Assembly: GCA_047975765.1 (NCBI GenBank)
Contig: JBKEEF010000013.1
Location: 72,732 to 136,731, forward strand
Source: JAQWBS01 sp047975765
GTDB taxonomy: Bacteria; Pseudomonadota; Alphaproteobacteria; RF32; CAG-239
Direction of reading: 5' to 3'
DNA: 64,000 nt
Part shown: positions 1 through 8,490 of the stretch, in pieces
How positions within the stretch are numbered: position 1 is the first letter of the stretch
Layout: each line of letters opens with the position of its first letter
Notes under the pieces: model-generated
Told to the model about the DNA's origin: nothing
The model's input: the letters and a program-made list of their open reading frames with translations, nothing else
Database searches by the model: none
Program-made: the position numbers and the translations under genes

Positions 1-1484
1 ATGACGAAGAAGAAAATTCAGTTGATGATTTAGAAAAAGTTGCAGCAGATCTTGAAAAAGAAGATAATCTTGATGAAGATGATGATATCTTGGATAACGA
101 CATTGAATTAAGTGATGCCGATGAAGAAGATGATGAAGAAGATGAAACTGAAGTAACTGAAACTGAAGGTGAAAGCAGTGAAGATGGTGATGATGAAAAT
201 TCTGGTGCCAGAAATGTTGCTTCAATCTCTTCAATGGAAGAAGCTTTGTTCGAACCTGTTTTGGAAACTTTGAACAATATCGGCGGATATCATGATACTT
301 TGAAGAAAATTCAAATCCAAAGACTTGAAGCGCTTATCAAGGGAAAACCAGTTAACGCAGCAACTGAGAAAAAATATTTCCAAGTTAAAAGGGATTTGGT
401 AGAACTTTTGAGTTCAATTCACCTTAACTCAAACAGAATTCAACAACTTGTTGAGCAGTTGAATGATATCAATAAACGTTTGATGGGTTTTGAAGGAAAA
501 CTGCTTCGCTATGCAACATCTTGCAAAGTTAAACGTGAAGATTTCTTAGAGACATATCGTAAGTCTGAGTTGGATCCTAATTGGGTAGAAAGTCTTGCGA
601 AGAAAAAAGATAAACATTGGAATATGTTTGTCGAAAAGCATGGAAAAGAAATTGTAGAACTCAGAGAAAGTATTGCTGAAATGGCATACGAATGTGGTCT
701 ACCAATCAGTGAATATCGCCGTATGGTTGAAACAATCAAAAAAGGTGAAAGAGAAGCTGAGCGTGCTAAAAAAGAAATGATTGAAGCAAACCTTCGTTTG
801 GTGATTTCAATTGCTAAGAAATATACAAATCGTGGCTTGCAATTCTTAGATTTGATTCAAGAAGGTAATATCGGTTTGATGAAAGCCGTTGATAAATTTG
901 AATATCGTCGTGGTTATAAGTTCTCAACTTATGCAACTTGGTGGATTAGACAAGCGATTACTCGTTCAATTGCAGATCAAGCAAGAACAATTCGTATCCC
1001 TGTCCATATGATTGAAACAATTAATAAACTTGTTAGAACTTCAAGACAAATGCTTTCAGAAATGGGCAGAGAACCAATTCCAGAAGAATTAGCAGAAAGA
1101 CTTTCTATGCCTTTGGAAAAAGTTCGTAAAGTTATGAAAATTGCTAAAGAACCAGTGAGTTTGGAAGCACCAGTTGGTGATGAAGAAGATTCTTCTTTGG
1201 GAGATTTTATTGCTGATGAAAGTGCATTACAACCTCTTGATTCTGCAATCCATTCAAACTTGAAAGAAACTTGCACGAAGATTTTATCTTCTCTCACGCC
1301 AAGAGAAGAAAGAGTGCTTCGTATGAGATTTGGTATTGGTATGAATACAGACCACACTTTGGAAGAAGTTGGACAACAATTTAGTGTGACACGTGAACGT
1401 ATTCGTCAGATTGAAGCGAAGGCATTGCGTAAGCTAAAACACCCAAGCCGTTCTCGTAAACTTAGAAGTTTCTTGGATAATTAA
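1..1484 (+). CDS. rpoD: RNA polymerase sigma-70 factor RpoD, 3' part (5' end outside window)
   Basis: This is the principal sigma factor, which directs RNA polymerase to -10/-35 promoters. The frame is open from base 3, so the true start lies left of the window; the first internal start (TTG at 90) is not believable. The visible part begins with a long acidic stretch (region 1/non-conserved region), then region 2 with RGLQFLDLIQEGNIGLMKAV and YKFSTYATWWIRQAI (core binding and -10 recognition), region 3, and region 4 ending in VTRERIRQIEAKALRKLKHP (the -35 recognising helix-turn-helix). All regions look intact. It ends at a terminator shared with the convergent gene downstream. Confidence 0.97.
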   Translation, partial: DEEENSVDDLEKVAADLEKEDNLDEDDDILDNDIELSDADEEDDEEDETEVTETEGESSEDGDDENSGARNVASISSMEEALFEPVLETLNNIGGYHDTLKKIQIQRLEALIKGKPVNAATEKKYFQVKRDLVELLSSIHLNSNRIQQLVEQLNDINKRLMGFEGKLLRYATSCKVKREDFLETYRKSELDPNWVESLAKKKDKHWNMFVEKHGKEIVELRESIAEMAYECGLPISEYRRMVETIKKGEREAERAKKEMIEANLRLVISIAKKYTNRGLQFLDLIQEGNIGLMKAVDKFEYRRGYKFSTYATWWIRQAITRSIADQARTIRIPVHMIETINKLVRTSRQMLSEMGREPIPEELAERLSMPLEKVRKVMKIAKEPVSLEAPVGDEEDSSLGDFIADESALQPLDSAIHSNLKETCTKILSSLTPREERVLRMRFGIGMNTDHTLEEVGQQFSVTRERIRQIEAKALRKLKHPSRSRKLRSFLDN

Positions 1485-1487
1485 AAT

Positions 1488-1518
1488 AAAAAAGCCTCCG
1501 AAATTCGGAGGCTTTTTT
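1488..1518. terminator. Bidirectional intrinsic terminator between rpoD and the convergent gene
   Basis: A GCCTCCGAA / TTCGGAGGC stem is flanked by an A-run on the left and a T-run on the right, so it can end transcription from both sides. It sits in the 46-bp gap between the two stop codons. Confidence 0.9.
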
Positions 1519-1530
1519 ATTTTTTATGTT

Positions 1531-3288
1531 TTAAGGACAGCTTGAACTAGAACAAGATGTCGCTTGATACGCAGGGGTTCCTGTAGAATATGAATTTTTA
1601 CAAATTACTGTATTTCCTGAACTTGGTGCATTTCCCGTTAATGATACAGAACCTGAGAACTGAGCAGTTCCACATAGATAAACAACAGCATTTGTTGATT
1701 TCGGAGTAACAACAGAGCTTCCGTATACTTTTGCATCACCTTGTACATAAAAACCTTTTCCTCCTATCACTGCATTTCCATATACTTCAGCATTACCTTG
1801 TACATGTGCACTCTCATAAAGTTTTGCAGAACCGTGAACTTTTGCACTTCCACTTACTTCTGCATTACCAAGAATTGTTGCATTCTCATAAACTTCTCCA
1901 AGATATGTAATTCTGCCACAAAGAACTTCTGTTGTAGAACCATAACCTGTGATACCACATCCCATTGTCGCATTTCCGTATATTTTTGGGTTGTTTGTTG
2001 AACCAGCACTTCCAGACCCCCCTAATCCAGCACCAGCATAGATTTGGGCGTTACCATATGCTTCTCCTGCAATAGATATTCTTGCTGCCCAAGATGTAGC
2101 AGAAGCTGCTCTATCATCACTAGGGTGATGTTTGTAGCCGTGGAATATTGCATTTCCATATACTTTTCCTGCGTAGATTTTTGATCCACCATAAATTTTC
2201 GCATCACCATATACTTCAGCTGTGTTAGCAACTATTGTTACATTTCCGTAAGAGTCATCTCCATCACCAATTGGTCCGTTTGGTCCACCATAAACTTGTG
2301 CATTTCCGTAGACTTTTGCCTCTCCAAACACAATTGCACAGCCATAACTATCACAGCCAACCCAAGAATTACCCTCTTGAGATAAGTTGCTTTCACTTTC
2401 TACATAACCACCTAAATCACCATACTTAACATTGCCGAAGTTTTTAACAGCTTTAATTCTTTTGAATTTTTCTTTGTAATATTCATATGTTACTGGTGCA
2501 AAGTCATTTTGCATGATGACATATTTTTTAGTAGTGCTACAGCTACAAGTAGCCTCTGTTGCATTTGCAATTGTCCAGTCGCCAGCCACCCCACCAATTT
2601 CACTTGCACAGATTGCTGTTGTTTTTGTACAGGCAGCCTTACAACTTGTATATTTAGTACCTTGAGTATCTGTACAAGACTTTGCCCCTGTATCACCGCC
2701 ATTATCACACTTCATAAAAGTAGTATTACATGAACAAGAAGCAAATTTATCTTTTCCATCATTACAAACAGTTCCAACACCAATTTGATCGCTTGAACAA
2801 ACATCATATCCAGTAGGACATGAACAAGTGTCATAGAGTATTTTAAGTGAACTATTAGGACCACCATCAGGATTGTTATTACATTGGTTTCCAGTTAATT
2901 GTTTTGGAGAAGTACAAGTGAGGGAACTCCATTTATAGGTGCTTTCATTACATCCACAATTTTCATATTTTCCACCGCATTGCTCACCTGTTAAACTTTT
3001 TCCGCCTGTACAATTTGTAGCATCATATTTAAATTTTGCATCACAAGCACACGTTTTTCCATAAGTAGGATCCGTTGGGCAAATATCTTTTAGGGCTTTT
3101 CCCTGAGCAGTGCAATCCTTGCTCGTATATTTATAACCACCAAGTTGACAAGGTTTTTGGTTGCCAACTGTTGCAGGGGTATCCTCTTTGTCAATAAACC
3201 AAACACGCGCATACGAATTATCTATGTTGATGAATGTTAAAATAAAGAGAGAAAATATCCCTAAAATAAAAATATAGCGTTTTTTCAT
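1531..3288 (-). CDS. Secreted Cys-rich protein with C-terminal GNAxVYG beta-helix-type repeats
   Basis: The 585-residue product starts with a signal peptide (MKKRYIFILGIFSLFILTFI, Ala-rich cut near residue 27). Residues about 30-260 are Cys-rich, with repeated C-x-C and GxxC patterns that suggest disulphide-linked modules. From about residue 265 it matches a domain also seen in phage and prophage proteins: a short YYKEKFKRIKAVKNFGNVK lead, GDLGGYVESESNLSQEGNSW, then many short repeats of the type GNAEVYG / GDAKIYG. These probably fold as a left-handed or polymer-forming beta helix. Its function is unknown; exported and structural is my inference. An AAGGAAT ribosome site precedes the ATG. It stands alone between two terminators. 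Confidence 0.8.
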   Translation of the reverse strand: MKKRYIFILGIFSLFILTFINIDNSYARVWFIDKEDTPATVGNQKPCQLGGYKYTSKDCTAQGKALKDICPTDPTYGKTCACDAKFKYDATNCTGGKSLTGEQCGGKYENCGCNESTYKWSSLTCTSPKQLTGNQCNNNPDGGPNSSLKILYDTCSCPTGYDVCSSDQIGVGTVCNDGKDKFASCSCNTTFMKCDNGGDTGAKSCTDTQGTKYTSCKAACTKTTAICASEIGGVAGDWTIANATEATCSCSTTKKYVIMQNDFAPVTYEYYKEKFKRIKAVKNFGNVKYGDLGGYVESESNLSQEGNSWVGCDSYGCAIVFGEAKVYGNAQVYGGPNGPIGDGDDSYGNVTIVANTAEVYGDAKIYGGSKIYAGKVYGNAIFHGYKHHPSDDRAASATSWAARISIAGEAYGNAQIYAGAGLGGSGSAGSTNNPKIYGNATMGCGITGYGSTTEVLCGRITYLGEVYENATILGNAEVSGSAKVHGSAKLYESAHVQGNAEVYGNAVIGGKGFYVQGDAKVYGSSVVTPKSTNAVVYLCGTAQFSGSVSLTGNAPSSGNTVICKNSYSTGTPAYQATSCSSSSCP

Positions 3289-3411
3289 GATGGTATTCCT
3301 TAGTGATTTAAGAATCTAAAAAAATAATACTCATTCAACCAATTATATAATAAATATTTTTTTACTACAATAAAAATTAAATATGAGATTATGAAGATTT
3401 TATAATCATAA

Positions 3412-3445
3412 AAAAAAAGCCTCTGAAATTCGGAGGCTTTTTTTT
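3412..3445. terminator. Intrinsic terminator downstream of the aminotransferase gene
   Basis: The stem AAGCCTCTGAA / TTCGGAGGCTT (one G-U pair) has A- and T-runs on the two sides. It ends the leftward aminotransferase gene. The upstream flank, 3289-3411, is AT-rich and should hold the promoter of the secreted repeat protein; no clear -35/-10 pair stands out there. Confidence 0.85.
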
Positions 3446-3458
3446 ATTCAAATTAGAC

Positions 3459-4619
3459 TTATGCAGCTTTTGTTTTTGATGCAAAAGAGTTCAAGCATTC
3501 AATGATGTAGTCTTGTTCTTCTTTTGTCAAATATGGGTGCATAGGAATGCTCAAAACGCGGCTTGCCATTTTTTCGCAAACTGGAAGTGAACGTTTGTTG
3601 TAGTGTGTGTATGCAGTTTGAGTGTGAACTGGTCTTGGATAGAAGTTAGCAAAAGGAATGCCACACTCTTTCAAGTGATCTTGAAGTTCAGCTCTGTTGT
3701 CAACCAAGATTGTGTAAATTGCATAAGCAGAAACACAGTTATCCAAAACTTTTTGTGTTTGGAAAGCAGAGCTTAAATTTGCTTCATAATATCTACCAAT
3801 TTTTTCACGGTTAGAAAGTTCTTCATCAAATACTTTCAATTTTTCAATTAAAACGGCAGCTTGGAAACTGTCCATACGAGCTGTCATGCCGAGACGCGCA
3901 TTGTCATATTTGTCTTCAGGGTTTGAACCATGAACACGGCAAGATTTGATGATTGAAAGTTCTTCATCACAGTTTGTGAAAACAGCACCACCGTCACCAT
4001 AGCAACCCAAAGGTTTTGTAGGGTAAAAACTTGTTGCAGTAATATCTGCAATGTCAGCATGTCCAACTTTTTTAGAATTATAAACTGCACCGTAGCTTTG
4101 AGCCGCATCAGACATATATTTCATGTTGTTTTCTTTAGCAATTGCATGAATTTCTGAATAGTTTGCAGGGTTTCCAAAAATATCAACAGAAATGATTGCT
4201 TTTGGAGTAAGTTTACCTTCGCTCTTAACTTCTGCAATTGCCTTTTTGAGGTCAGCAACATCCATATTCCATGTTTCTGGATTAGAGTCAACAAACACAG
4301 GTGTTGCACCTAAGAAAGCTACAGCTTCAGCTGTTGCAACAAAAGTGAAAGATGGAACAAACACAGCATCACCAGCTTTTACGTCCCAAGCCATCAAGCC
4401 AAGAATGAGTGCATCTGTACCAGAAGAACAAGTTGCACAATGCTTAACACCAGAATAGTTGGCAAGTTGTGTGTCGAGTTCTGCACATTCAGGACCTTGA
4501 GCATATCCACCATGGTTCAAGATTTTTTCAAAAGCTTTCAAGAATTTTTCTTGTCCGATAACTTTTTGATTTGATGGAATGTCAAAAAGACCAATTGGTT
4601 TTGAAGGTTTGTTTGTCAT
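3459..4619 (-). CDS. DegT/DnrJ/EryC1/StrS family PLP aminotransferase
   Basis: This 386-residue protein belongs to the family that aminates nucleotide-linked keto-sugars for surface glycans. The PLP lysine is K202 in FYPTKPLGCYGDGG, and the aspartate that holds the pyridine nitrogen is D171 in SDAAQSYGA. The substrate-binding CSSGTDALILGL motif lies at 63-76. The length is normal for the family. It is transcribed alone, diverging from mlaA, with no glycan genes next to it, so the exact sugar substrate cannot be read from context. Confidence 0.92.
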   Translation of the reverse strand: MTNKPSKPIGLFDIPSNQKVIGQEKFLKAFEKILNHGGYAQGPECAELDTQLANYSGVKHCATCSSGTDALILGLMAWDVKAGDAVFVPSFTFVATAEAVAFLGATPVFVDSNPETWNMDVADLKKAIAEVKSEGKLTPKAIISVDIFGNPANYSEIHAIAKENNMKYMSDAAQSYGAVYNSKKVGHADIADITATSFYPTKPLGCYGDGGAVFTNCDEELSIIKSCRVHGSNPEDKYDNARLGMTARMDSFQAAVLIEKLKVFDEELSNREKIGRYYEANLSSAFQTQKVLDNCVSAYAIYTILVDNRAELQDHLKECGIPFANFYPRPVHTQTAYTHYNKRSLPVCEKMASRVLSIPMHPYLTKEEQDYIIECLNSFASKTKAA

Positions 4620-4768
4620 ATTTTTAAATCCTATATATTGATTAACACTAAAGGGATACTACTTTAAAATTGTTCAGATTGCAAAACACAAAAGATTTAT
4701 ATTTGTTACAAATCAAAAAATGTTGCTAATCGACTTATTTTGTTGATTTTGTCTTGTTTACTGCTATA

Positions 4769-4797
4769 TTTACAAAAATTGTAATGATATATAATAC
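4769..4797 (+). promoter_or_regulatory. Putative sigma-70 promoter of the mlaA-mlaC operon
   Basis: TTTACA and TAATAC are spaced by 17 bp and lie 17 bp upstream of the GTG start of mlaA, so the leader would be very short. The rest of the 195-bp divergent gap (4620-4814) is AT-rich and should also contain the aminotransferase promoter. Confidence 0.45.
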
Positions 4798-4814
4798 TAT
4801 ATAAGGATGTAGAA

Positions 4815-5582
4815 GTGACCATTTCTCTCAAAAGATTTTTAGGAACAAACACTCTTGTTTTGACCGTTTTTGGCTTTTCTTCAATGGCTTTTTCTGAAAC
4901 TCAAGACAATGAAGATAAATTTGAAACATTCAATCGCGCAATGTTTGGCTTCAATATGACTGTTGATGACTATGTTTTAGAACCTGCTGCTCAAGGGTAT
5001 CGTAAGGTGACAAATCAGTATGTCAGAAACAGAGTAAGCTCGGTCATTTCAAACATCAGAGAGCCAGTTTCAGCTGTGAACCATTTGTTTCAAGGTGAGT
5101 TTATAAAAGCTGGAAAAAACATTGGAAGATTTGTTTTGAACTCAACTTTGGGTTTGTTTGGTATGTATGATGTTGCTAGTGGCGGTTGGGATATGTCTCC
5201 TGCCAAGACAGGTTTTGATGAGACCCTTGCAACTTGGTGTGTGAAAGATGGTCCATATATTGTTTTGCCAATTTTTGGCGGGAACACAATGAGATCTGCA
5301 ACGGGTGAAGTTGTTGATAGCTATATGAGTCCAGTTTACATTGCAACTTATGATCAAGCAGATATTAGTGCAAAAATTGTATATCCTTATGCTGCTACTG
5401 TTGCTATTTCAAAAAGAGAAAGAAGTATGGATTTAGTCAATGATTTTAAGAAAAACTCTGTTGATTTATATGCTATGTCTCGTTCTGCTTTCTTGCAAAG
5501 TCGCAAGAATATGCCAAGATGTGGGATAGTTGAAGAAAATACTGCCCCAGATTATGATTTTGATTTTGATGAAGAAGAATAA
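4815..5582 (+). CDS. mlaA: MlaA (VacJ) family phospholipid-removal outer-membrane protein
   Basis: MlaA takes mislocalised phospholipids out of the outer leaflet of the outer membrane and passes them to periplasmic MlaC. The 255-residue protein shows the family core: DKFETFNRAMFGFNMTVDDYV, then NIGRFVLNSTLGLFGMYDVA and the GPYIVLPIFGGNTMR motif. The start is GTG, preceded by AAGGATG. The N-terminal leader (residues 1-29) looks like a type I signal peptide: there is no cysteine for lipidation, unlike E. coli MlaA. The next gene is mlaC, 21 bp downstream, which supports the assignment; the ABC part (mlaEFD) is not in this window. Confidence 0.93.
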   Translation: MTISLKRFLGTNTLVLTVFGFSSMAFSETQDNEDKFETFNRAMFGFNMTVDDYVLEPAAQGYRKVTNQYVRNRVSSVISNIREPVSAVNHLFQGEFIKAGKNIGRFVLNSTLGLFGMYDVASGGWDMSPAKTGFDETLATWCVKDGPYIVLPIFGGNTMRSATGEVVDSYMSPVYIATYDQADISAKIVYPYAATVAISKRERSMDLVNDFKKNSVDLYAMSRSAFLQSRKNMPRCGIVEENTAPDYDFDFDEEE

Positions 5583-5603
5583 GTTTATTTAGGAGAAATA
5601 AAA

Positions 5604-6203
5604 ATGAAAAAATTTGCTTTGATGCTCGTTGGTTTGATGTTCATTTCAACAAACTCTTTTGCAGATATAGACTCTCAGAAAGCAGAAAGTTTTGTTAAAA
5701 ACCTAACATCAGAAGGAATTGAAGGTTTAGTCAACTCTAATGCTTCCAAAGAAGTTAAACAAGAAAAATTCCGTAAGCTTTTCAATCAAGATTTAGACTT
5801 GGATTTCATTGGAAAATTTGTTCTGGGTCGCTACTGGAGAACAGCAACACCAACTCAACAAAAAGCTTTCTTAGATGCCTATAGAGAACTCAACATTCAA
5901 ACTTGGTCTGGTAGGTTTGATGAATTCAAAGGCAAAACATTTGTATTCCAAAATGTGACACCTTCCACAAGTCAAGATCAAGTTTTTGTAAATACAACAG
6001 TTGATATGCAAAATGGTCAACAACCAGCTAAAGTGGTTTGGAGAGTGAGAGAAAAAGGCGATAAATATAGAGTTGTTGATATCATCATTGAAAATGTGAG
6101 TTTAGCAATTTCCGCTCGTAATGAATATGCTGGATATATCAAAGCAAATGGTTTAGATGCGTTGATTAAAGACTTGCAATCTAAAGCCAAAGCGGTGAAA
6201 TAA
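5604..6203 (+). CDS. mlaC: MlaC-family periplasmic phospholipid-binding protein
   Basis: MlaC shuttles phospholipids between MlaA and the inner-membrane Mla ABC complex. The 199-residue protein has a signal peptide (MKKFALMLVGLMFISTNSFA), followed by the Tol_Tol_Ttg2 fold with FNQDLDLDFIGKFVLGRYWR and a C-terminal VVDIIIENVSLAISARNEY segment. The ribosome site TAGGAGA lies 6 bp before the ATG. It shares one base with the following GNAT gene (TAATG), so the three genes are probably one operon. Confidence 0.93.
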   Translation: MKKFALMLVGLMFISTNSFADIDSQKAESFVKNLTSEGIEGLVNSNASKEVKQEKFRKLFNQDLDLDFIGKFVLGRYWRTATPTQQKAFLDAYRELNIQTWSGRFDEFKGKTFVFQNVTPSTSQDQVFVNTTVDMQNGQQPAKVVWRVREKGDKYRVVDIIIENVSLAISARNEYAGYIKANGLDALIKDLQSKAKAVK

Positions 6204-6664
6204 TGACTGTACTTGTCAGAAAATTTGAAGAAAAAGACATGGCTCCAGTTTTGGAGCTATGTTCTTATGTACGAGATTTTCATATCAAAATTTTAGATGG
6301 TGTTTTTAAACCACAAGCTGATGAAATTGAAAAGAGCATATTGAATAGAGTTTTTTTTGATGAAAACTTTATAGGATTTGTTGCTGAAAAAGATAATGAA
6401 ATTTTAGGATATGTTTTTGCTGAAAAAAGATTTCCGCCTTATTTGCTTTTACCTCACTTTAATATTGTAAATATTGGGGTTAGTGAAAAGGCTCAAAATT
6501 TAGGAATTGGAAGACAGCTAATGGATGTTGTTGTTTCAGTTGCAAAAGAACAGGGTGTTTCAGAAATTAAGTTAGGCGTTTATAATAAAAATATAAATGC
6601 ACATAAGTTTTATGAAAAATATGGATTTGAACCAGAAGAACAAAAAATGGTCCTAAAACTCTAG
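6203..6664 (+). CDS. GNAT family N-acetyltransferase
   Basis: This 153-residue acetyl-CoA-dependent acetyltransferase has a GNAT fold. The acetyl-CoA pyrophosphate loop is visible as VSEKAQNLGIGRQLMDVVV (about residues 93-111), and the family's C-terminal NINAHKFYEKYGF motif follows. The substrate is unknown. The ATG overlaps the mlaC stop by one base, so translation is probably coupled to the Mla genes, though a role in lipid transport is not implied. Confidence 0.88.
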   Translation: MTVLVRKFEEKDMAPVLELCSYVRDFHIKILDGVFKPQADEIEKSILNRVFFDENFIGFVAEKDNEILGYVFAEKRFPPYLLLPHFNIVNIGVSEKAQNLGIGRQLMDVVVSVAKEQGVSEIKLGVYNKNINAHKFYEKYGFEPEEQKMVLKL

Positions 6665-6672
6665 AGAAAATA

Positions 6673-6700
6673 AAAAGCCACTTTATTAAGTGGCTTTTTT
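6673..6700. terminator. Bidirectional terminator that contains the tadA stop codon
   Basis: The AAAAGCCACTT / AAGTGGCTTTT stem with a TATT loop ends the mla operon rightward. Read leftward, it spans the last codons of tadA, and the TAA stop lies at the loop boundary. Confidence 0.88.
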
Positions 6701-7150
6701 ACGTTTAGTTTTGAAGAATTCTTTAAGAATTTGAGAACATTCTTCCTCCATAATCCCAGAATAAACGCTTGGTTTGTGATGACAAGTTGGAGAATTGAAA
6801 AACTTTACACCATTTTCAATTGCTCCACCTTTAGGGTCATAAGCTCCAAAATAGAGGTTTTTAATTCTGGCAAAAGAAATTGCTGCTGCACACATGGTGC
6901 AAGGCTCCAGAGTTACATATAAATCTAAATCCCAAAGGCGGTTTGAACCAAGTTTTTGACAAGCTTGATTAATAGCTAAAATTTCTGCATGAGCAGTGCA
7001 ACAGTCAGAATGTTCACTCAAATTGTGCGTTTCACTGATAATCTCTCCTGTCTGAGAATTGACAATTAGTGCTCCAATTGGAACTTCATCGGTTTCAAAA
7101 GCTTTTTGAGCGAGTTCTATAGCTCTTTTCATATAAATATTTTCGGTCAT
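6686..7150 (-). CDS. tadA: tRNA-specific adenosine deaminase TadA
   Basis: TadA converts A34 to inosine in the tRNA-Arg(ACG) anticodon. The 154-residue protein has the zinc-deaminase signature: HAE at 54-56 (zinc His and proton-shuttling Glu) and PCTMC at 83-87 (two zinc cysteines). It diverges from rluB, an arrangement that is common in Alphaproteobacteria. Its final codons form half of a terminator hairpin, so the 3' untranslated region is almost absent. Confidence 0.95.
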   Translation of the reverse strand: MTENIYMKRAIELAQKAFETDEVPIGALIVNSQTGEIISETHNLSEHSDCCTAHAEILAINQACQKLGSNRLWDLDLYVTLEPCTMCAAAISFARIKNLYFGAYDPKGGAIENGVKFFNSPTCHHKPSVYSGIMEEECSQILKEFFKTKRKKAT

Positions 7151-7225
7151 ATTTATTCCTTTTCTTTCTCAATATTTTATATTATGATGTGGCAAAATAA
7201 ACAAGATAAAATTAGGGAAATTCAA

Positions 7226-7948
7226 ATGGCAGAAAGAATTGCAAAGTTTATTGCTCGTAGTGGCGTTTGTTCTAGAAGAAAAGCTGAGGAGCTTATTCTT
7301 CAACAACGTGTGAGCGTGAACGGTGAATTTATTACATCTCCAGCTTTTAATGTTGAGGGAAATGAAAAAATTTGTATTGATGGCGAAAAAATTTCGGAAA
7401 AAGAAGAAACAAGAGTTTGGTTATATCACAAACCAGTTGGTTTGGTGACAACGCATAAAGACGAAAAAGACCGTCCAACCGTTTTTGATAATTTGCCATC
7501 TGTTATGCCTCGCGTGATTTCTGTCGGCCGTTTAGACTTGAACTCTGAAGGTTTGTTGATTTTGACAAACAATGGAGAACTCGCTCGTAAATTGGAACTT
7601 CCTGAAAATGGTTGGATTCGTCGTTATAAAATTAAGGTTCATGGTACAATTAGCCGTGATAAATTTGCTGAAATTTCTAAAGGAACTTCTGTTGATGGTG
7701 TTAGATATGCCCCAACTAAGATTGAAGTGGAAAGTACGCAAGGTTCAAACTCTTGGTTGGTTATTTCCATTTCTGAAGGAAAAAATCGAGAAGTTAGAAA
7801 ATTGATGAAATATGCTGGTCTTGATGTGGCTCGTTTGATTAGACTTTCTTATGGACCTTTCCAGCTTGGAAGCTTGAAAAGAGGGGAAGTGAAAGAAGTT
7901 CCAATGAAAGTGTTGAAAGAACAACTTGGTGAAGGTTTTGAGCTGTGA
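7226..7948 (+). CDS. rluB: RluB/RsuA-type rRNA pseudouridine synthase
   Basis: The enzyme isomerises a uridine in rRNA. The N-terminal S4 RNA-binding domain is RIAKFIARSGVCSRRKAEEL; the catalytic motif is VGRLDLNSEGLLILTNNGEL, with D as nucleophile, and the C-terminal SEGKNREVRKLM motif follows. I chose ATG 7226 because AGGGAAA sits 5 bp before it and the S4 domain begins at once; the frame is open further upstream to 7106, but that stretch overlaps tadA. The product is 240 residues. The gene overlaps rsmD by four bases (GTGA). Whether it modifies 23S (RluB) or 16S (RsuA) rRNA cannot be fully settled; RluB is favoured. Confidence 0.88.
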   Translation: MAERIAKFIARSGVCSRRKAEELILQQRVSVNGEFITSPAFNVEGNEKICIDGEKISEKEETRVWLYHKPVGLVTTHKDEKDRPTVFDNLPSVMPRVISVGRLDLNSEGLLILTNNGELARKLELPENGWIRRYKIKVHGTISRDKFAEISKGTSVDGVRYAPTKIEVESTQGSNSWLVISISEGKNREVRKLMKYAGLDVARLIRLSYGPFQLGSLKRGEVKEVPMKVLKEQLGEGFEL

Positions 7949-8490
7949 GAATAATTGCTGGAAAATATCGTGGAAAAAAACTTTTCACTCCAACAACAGA
8001 TACTATTCGCCCAACATCTGATAGGGCGAGAGAAAGTATATATAATATTATAAATTCTAAAATTGATGGGGATTGGGAAGATATCTCTTTGCTTGATGTT
8101 TTCTCTGGCACAGGAGCTTTCTCTCTTGAAGCTGTTTCAAGAGGCGTAGGAGAGGTTGGTCTGATTGATTTAGATATTACGCTCTCTTCCAAAAATGCAA
8201 CTCTCTTTTCGGCTGAAAAATCCAAAATTAAAATCATCAAAGCAAATGCACTCAATTTGCCTCTTTCCAATAAGCAATATGATATTGTCTTTCTAGATGC
8301 GCCATATTTCAAGGATATGAGTCCAAAAGTTTTGGAAGAACTTTCAACAAAAGGGTGGCTCAAATCGAATGCACTTTGCATCATCGAACTTGAGAAAAAA
8401 GAAGACTTAGTCTTGCCTAAAAATTTTGAAGAACTAGATGAGCGAAGATATGGGTTAGCAAAAATTATTTTTGCAACATATCATAAATAG
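7945..8490 (+). CDS. rsmD: 16S rRNA (guanine(966)-N2)-methyltransferase RsmD
   Basis: RsmD methylates G966 of 16S rRNA with S-adenosylmethionine. The 181-residue protein opens with the family hallmark MRIIAGKYRGKKL. The SAM-binding motif is LLDVFSGTGAFSLEAVSRG, and the catalytic motif is FLDAPY, a DAPY variant of the usual DPPY. It starts with GTG inside the rluB stop (4-bp overlap), so the two RNA-modification genes are coupled. The 3' end overlaps the convergent gene by 26 bp. Confidence 0.92.
   Translation: MRIIAGKYRGKKLFTPTTDTIRPTSDRARESIYNIINSKIDGDWEDISLLDVFSGTGAFSLEAVSRGVGEVGLIDLDITLSSKNATLFSAEKSKIKIIKANALNLPLSNKQYDIVFLDAPYFKDMSPKVLEELSTKGWLKSNALCIIELEKKEDLVLPKNFEELDERRYGLAKIIFATYHK

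Noticed and set aside
90..120. TTG at 90 as the rpoD start
   Set aside because: The frame is open to the window edge with acidic sequence typical of sigma-70 upstream regions, so the gene is cut by the window.
977..1357. Antisense frames inside rpoD, pgk, argS and the tail genes
   Set aside because: They are low-complexity shadows without ribosome sites, opposite strong conserved genes.
7106..7225. Longer rluB starting at 7106
   Set aside because: The extra part overlaps divergent tadA and the shared promoter gap. ATG 7226 has the ribosome site and begins the S4 domain.
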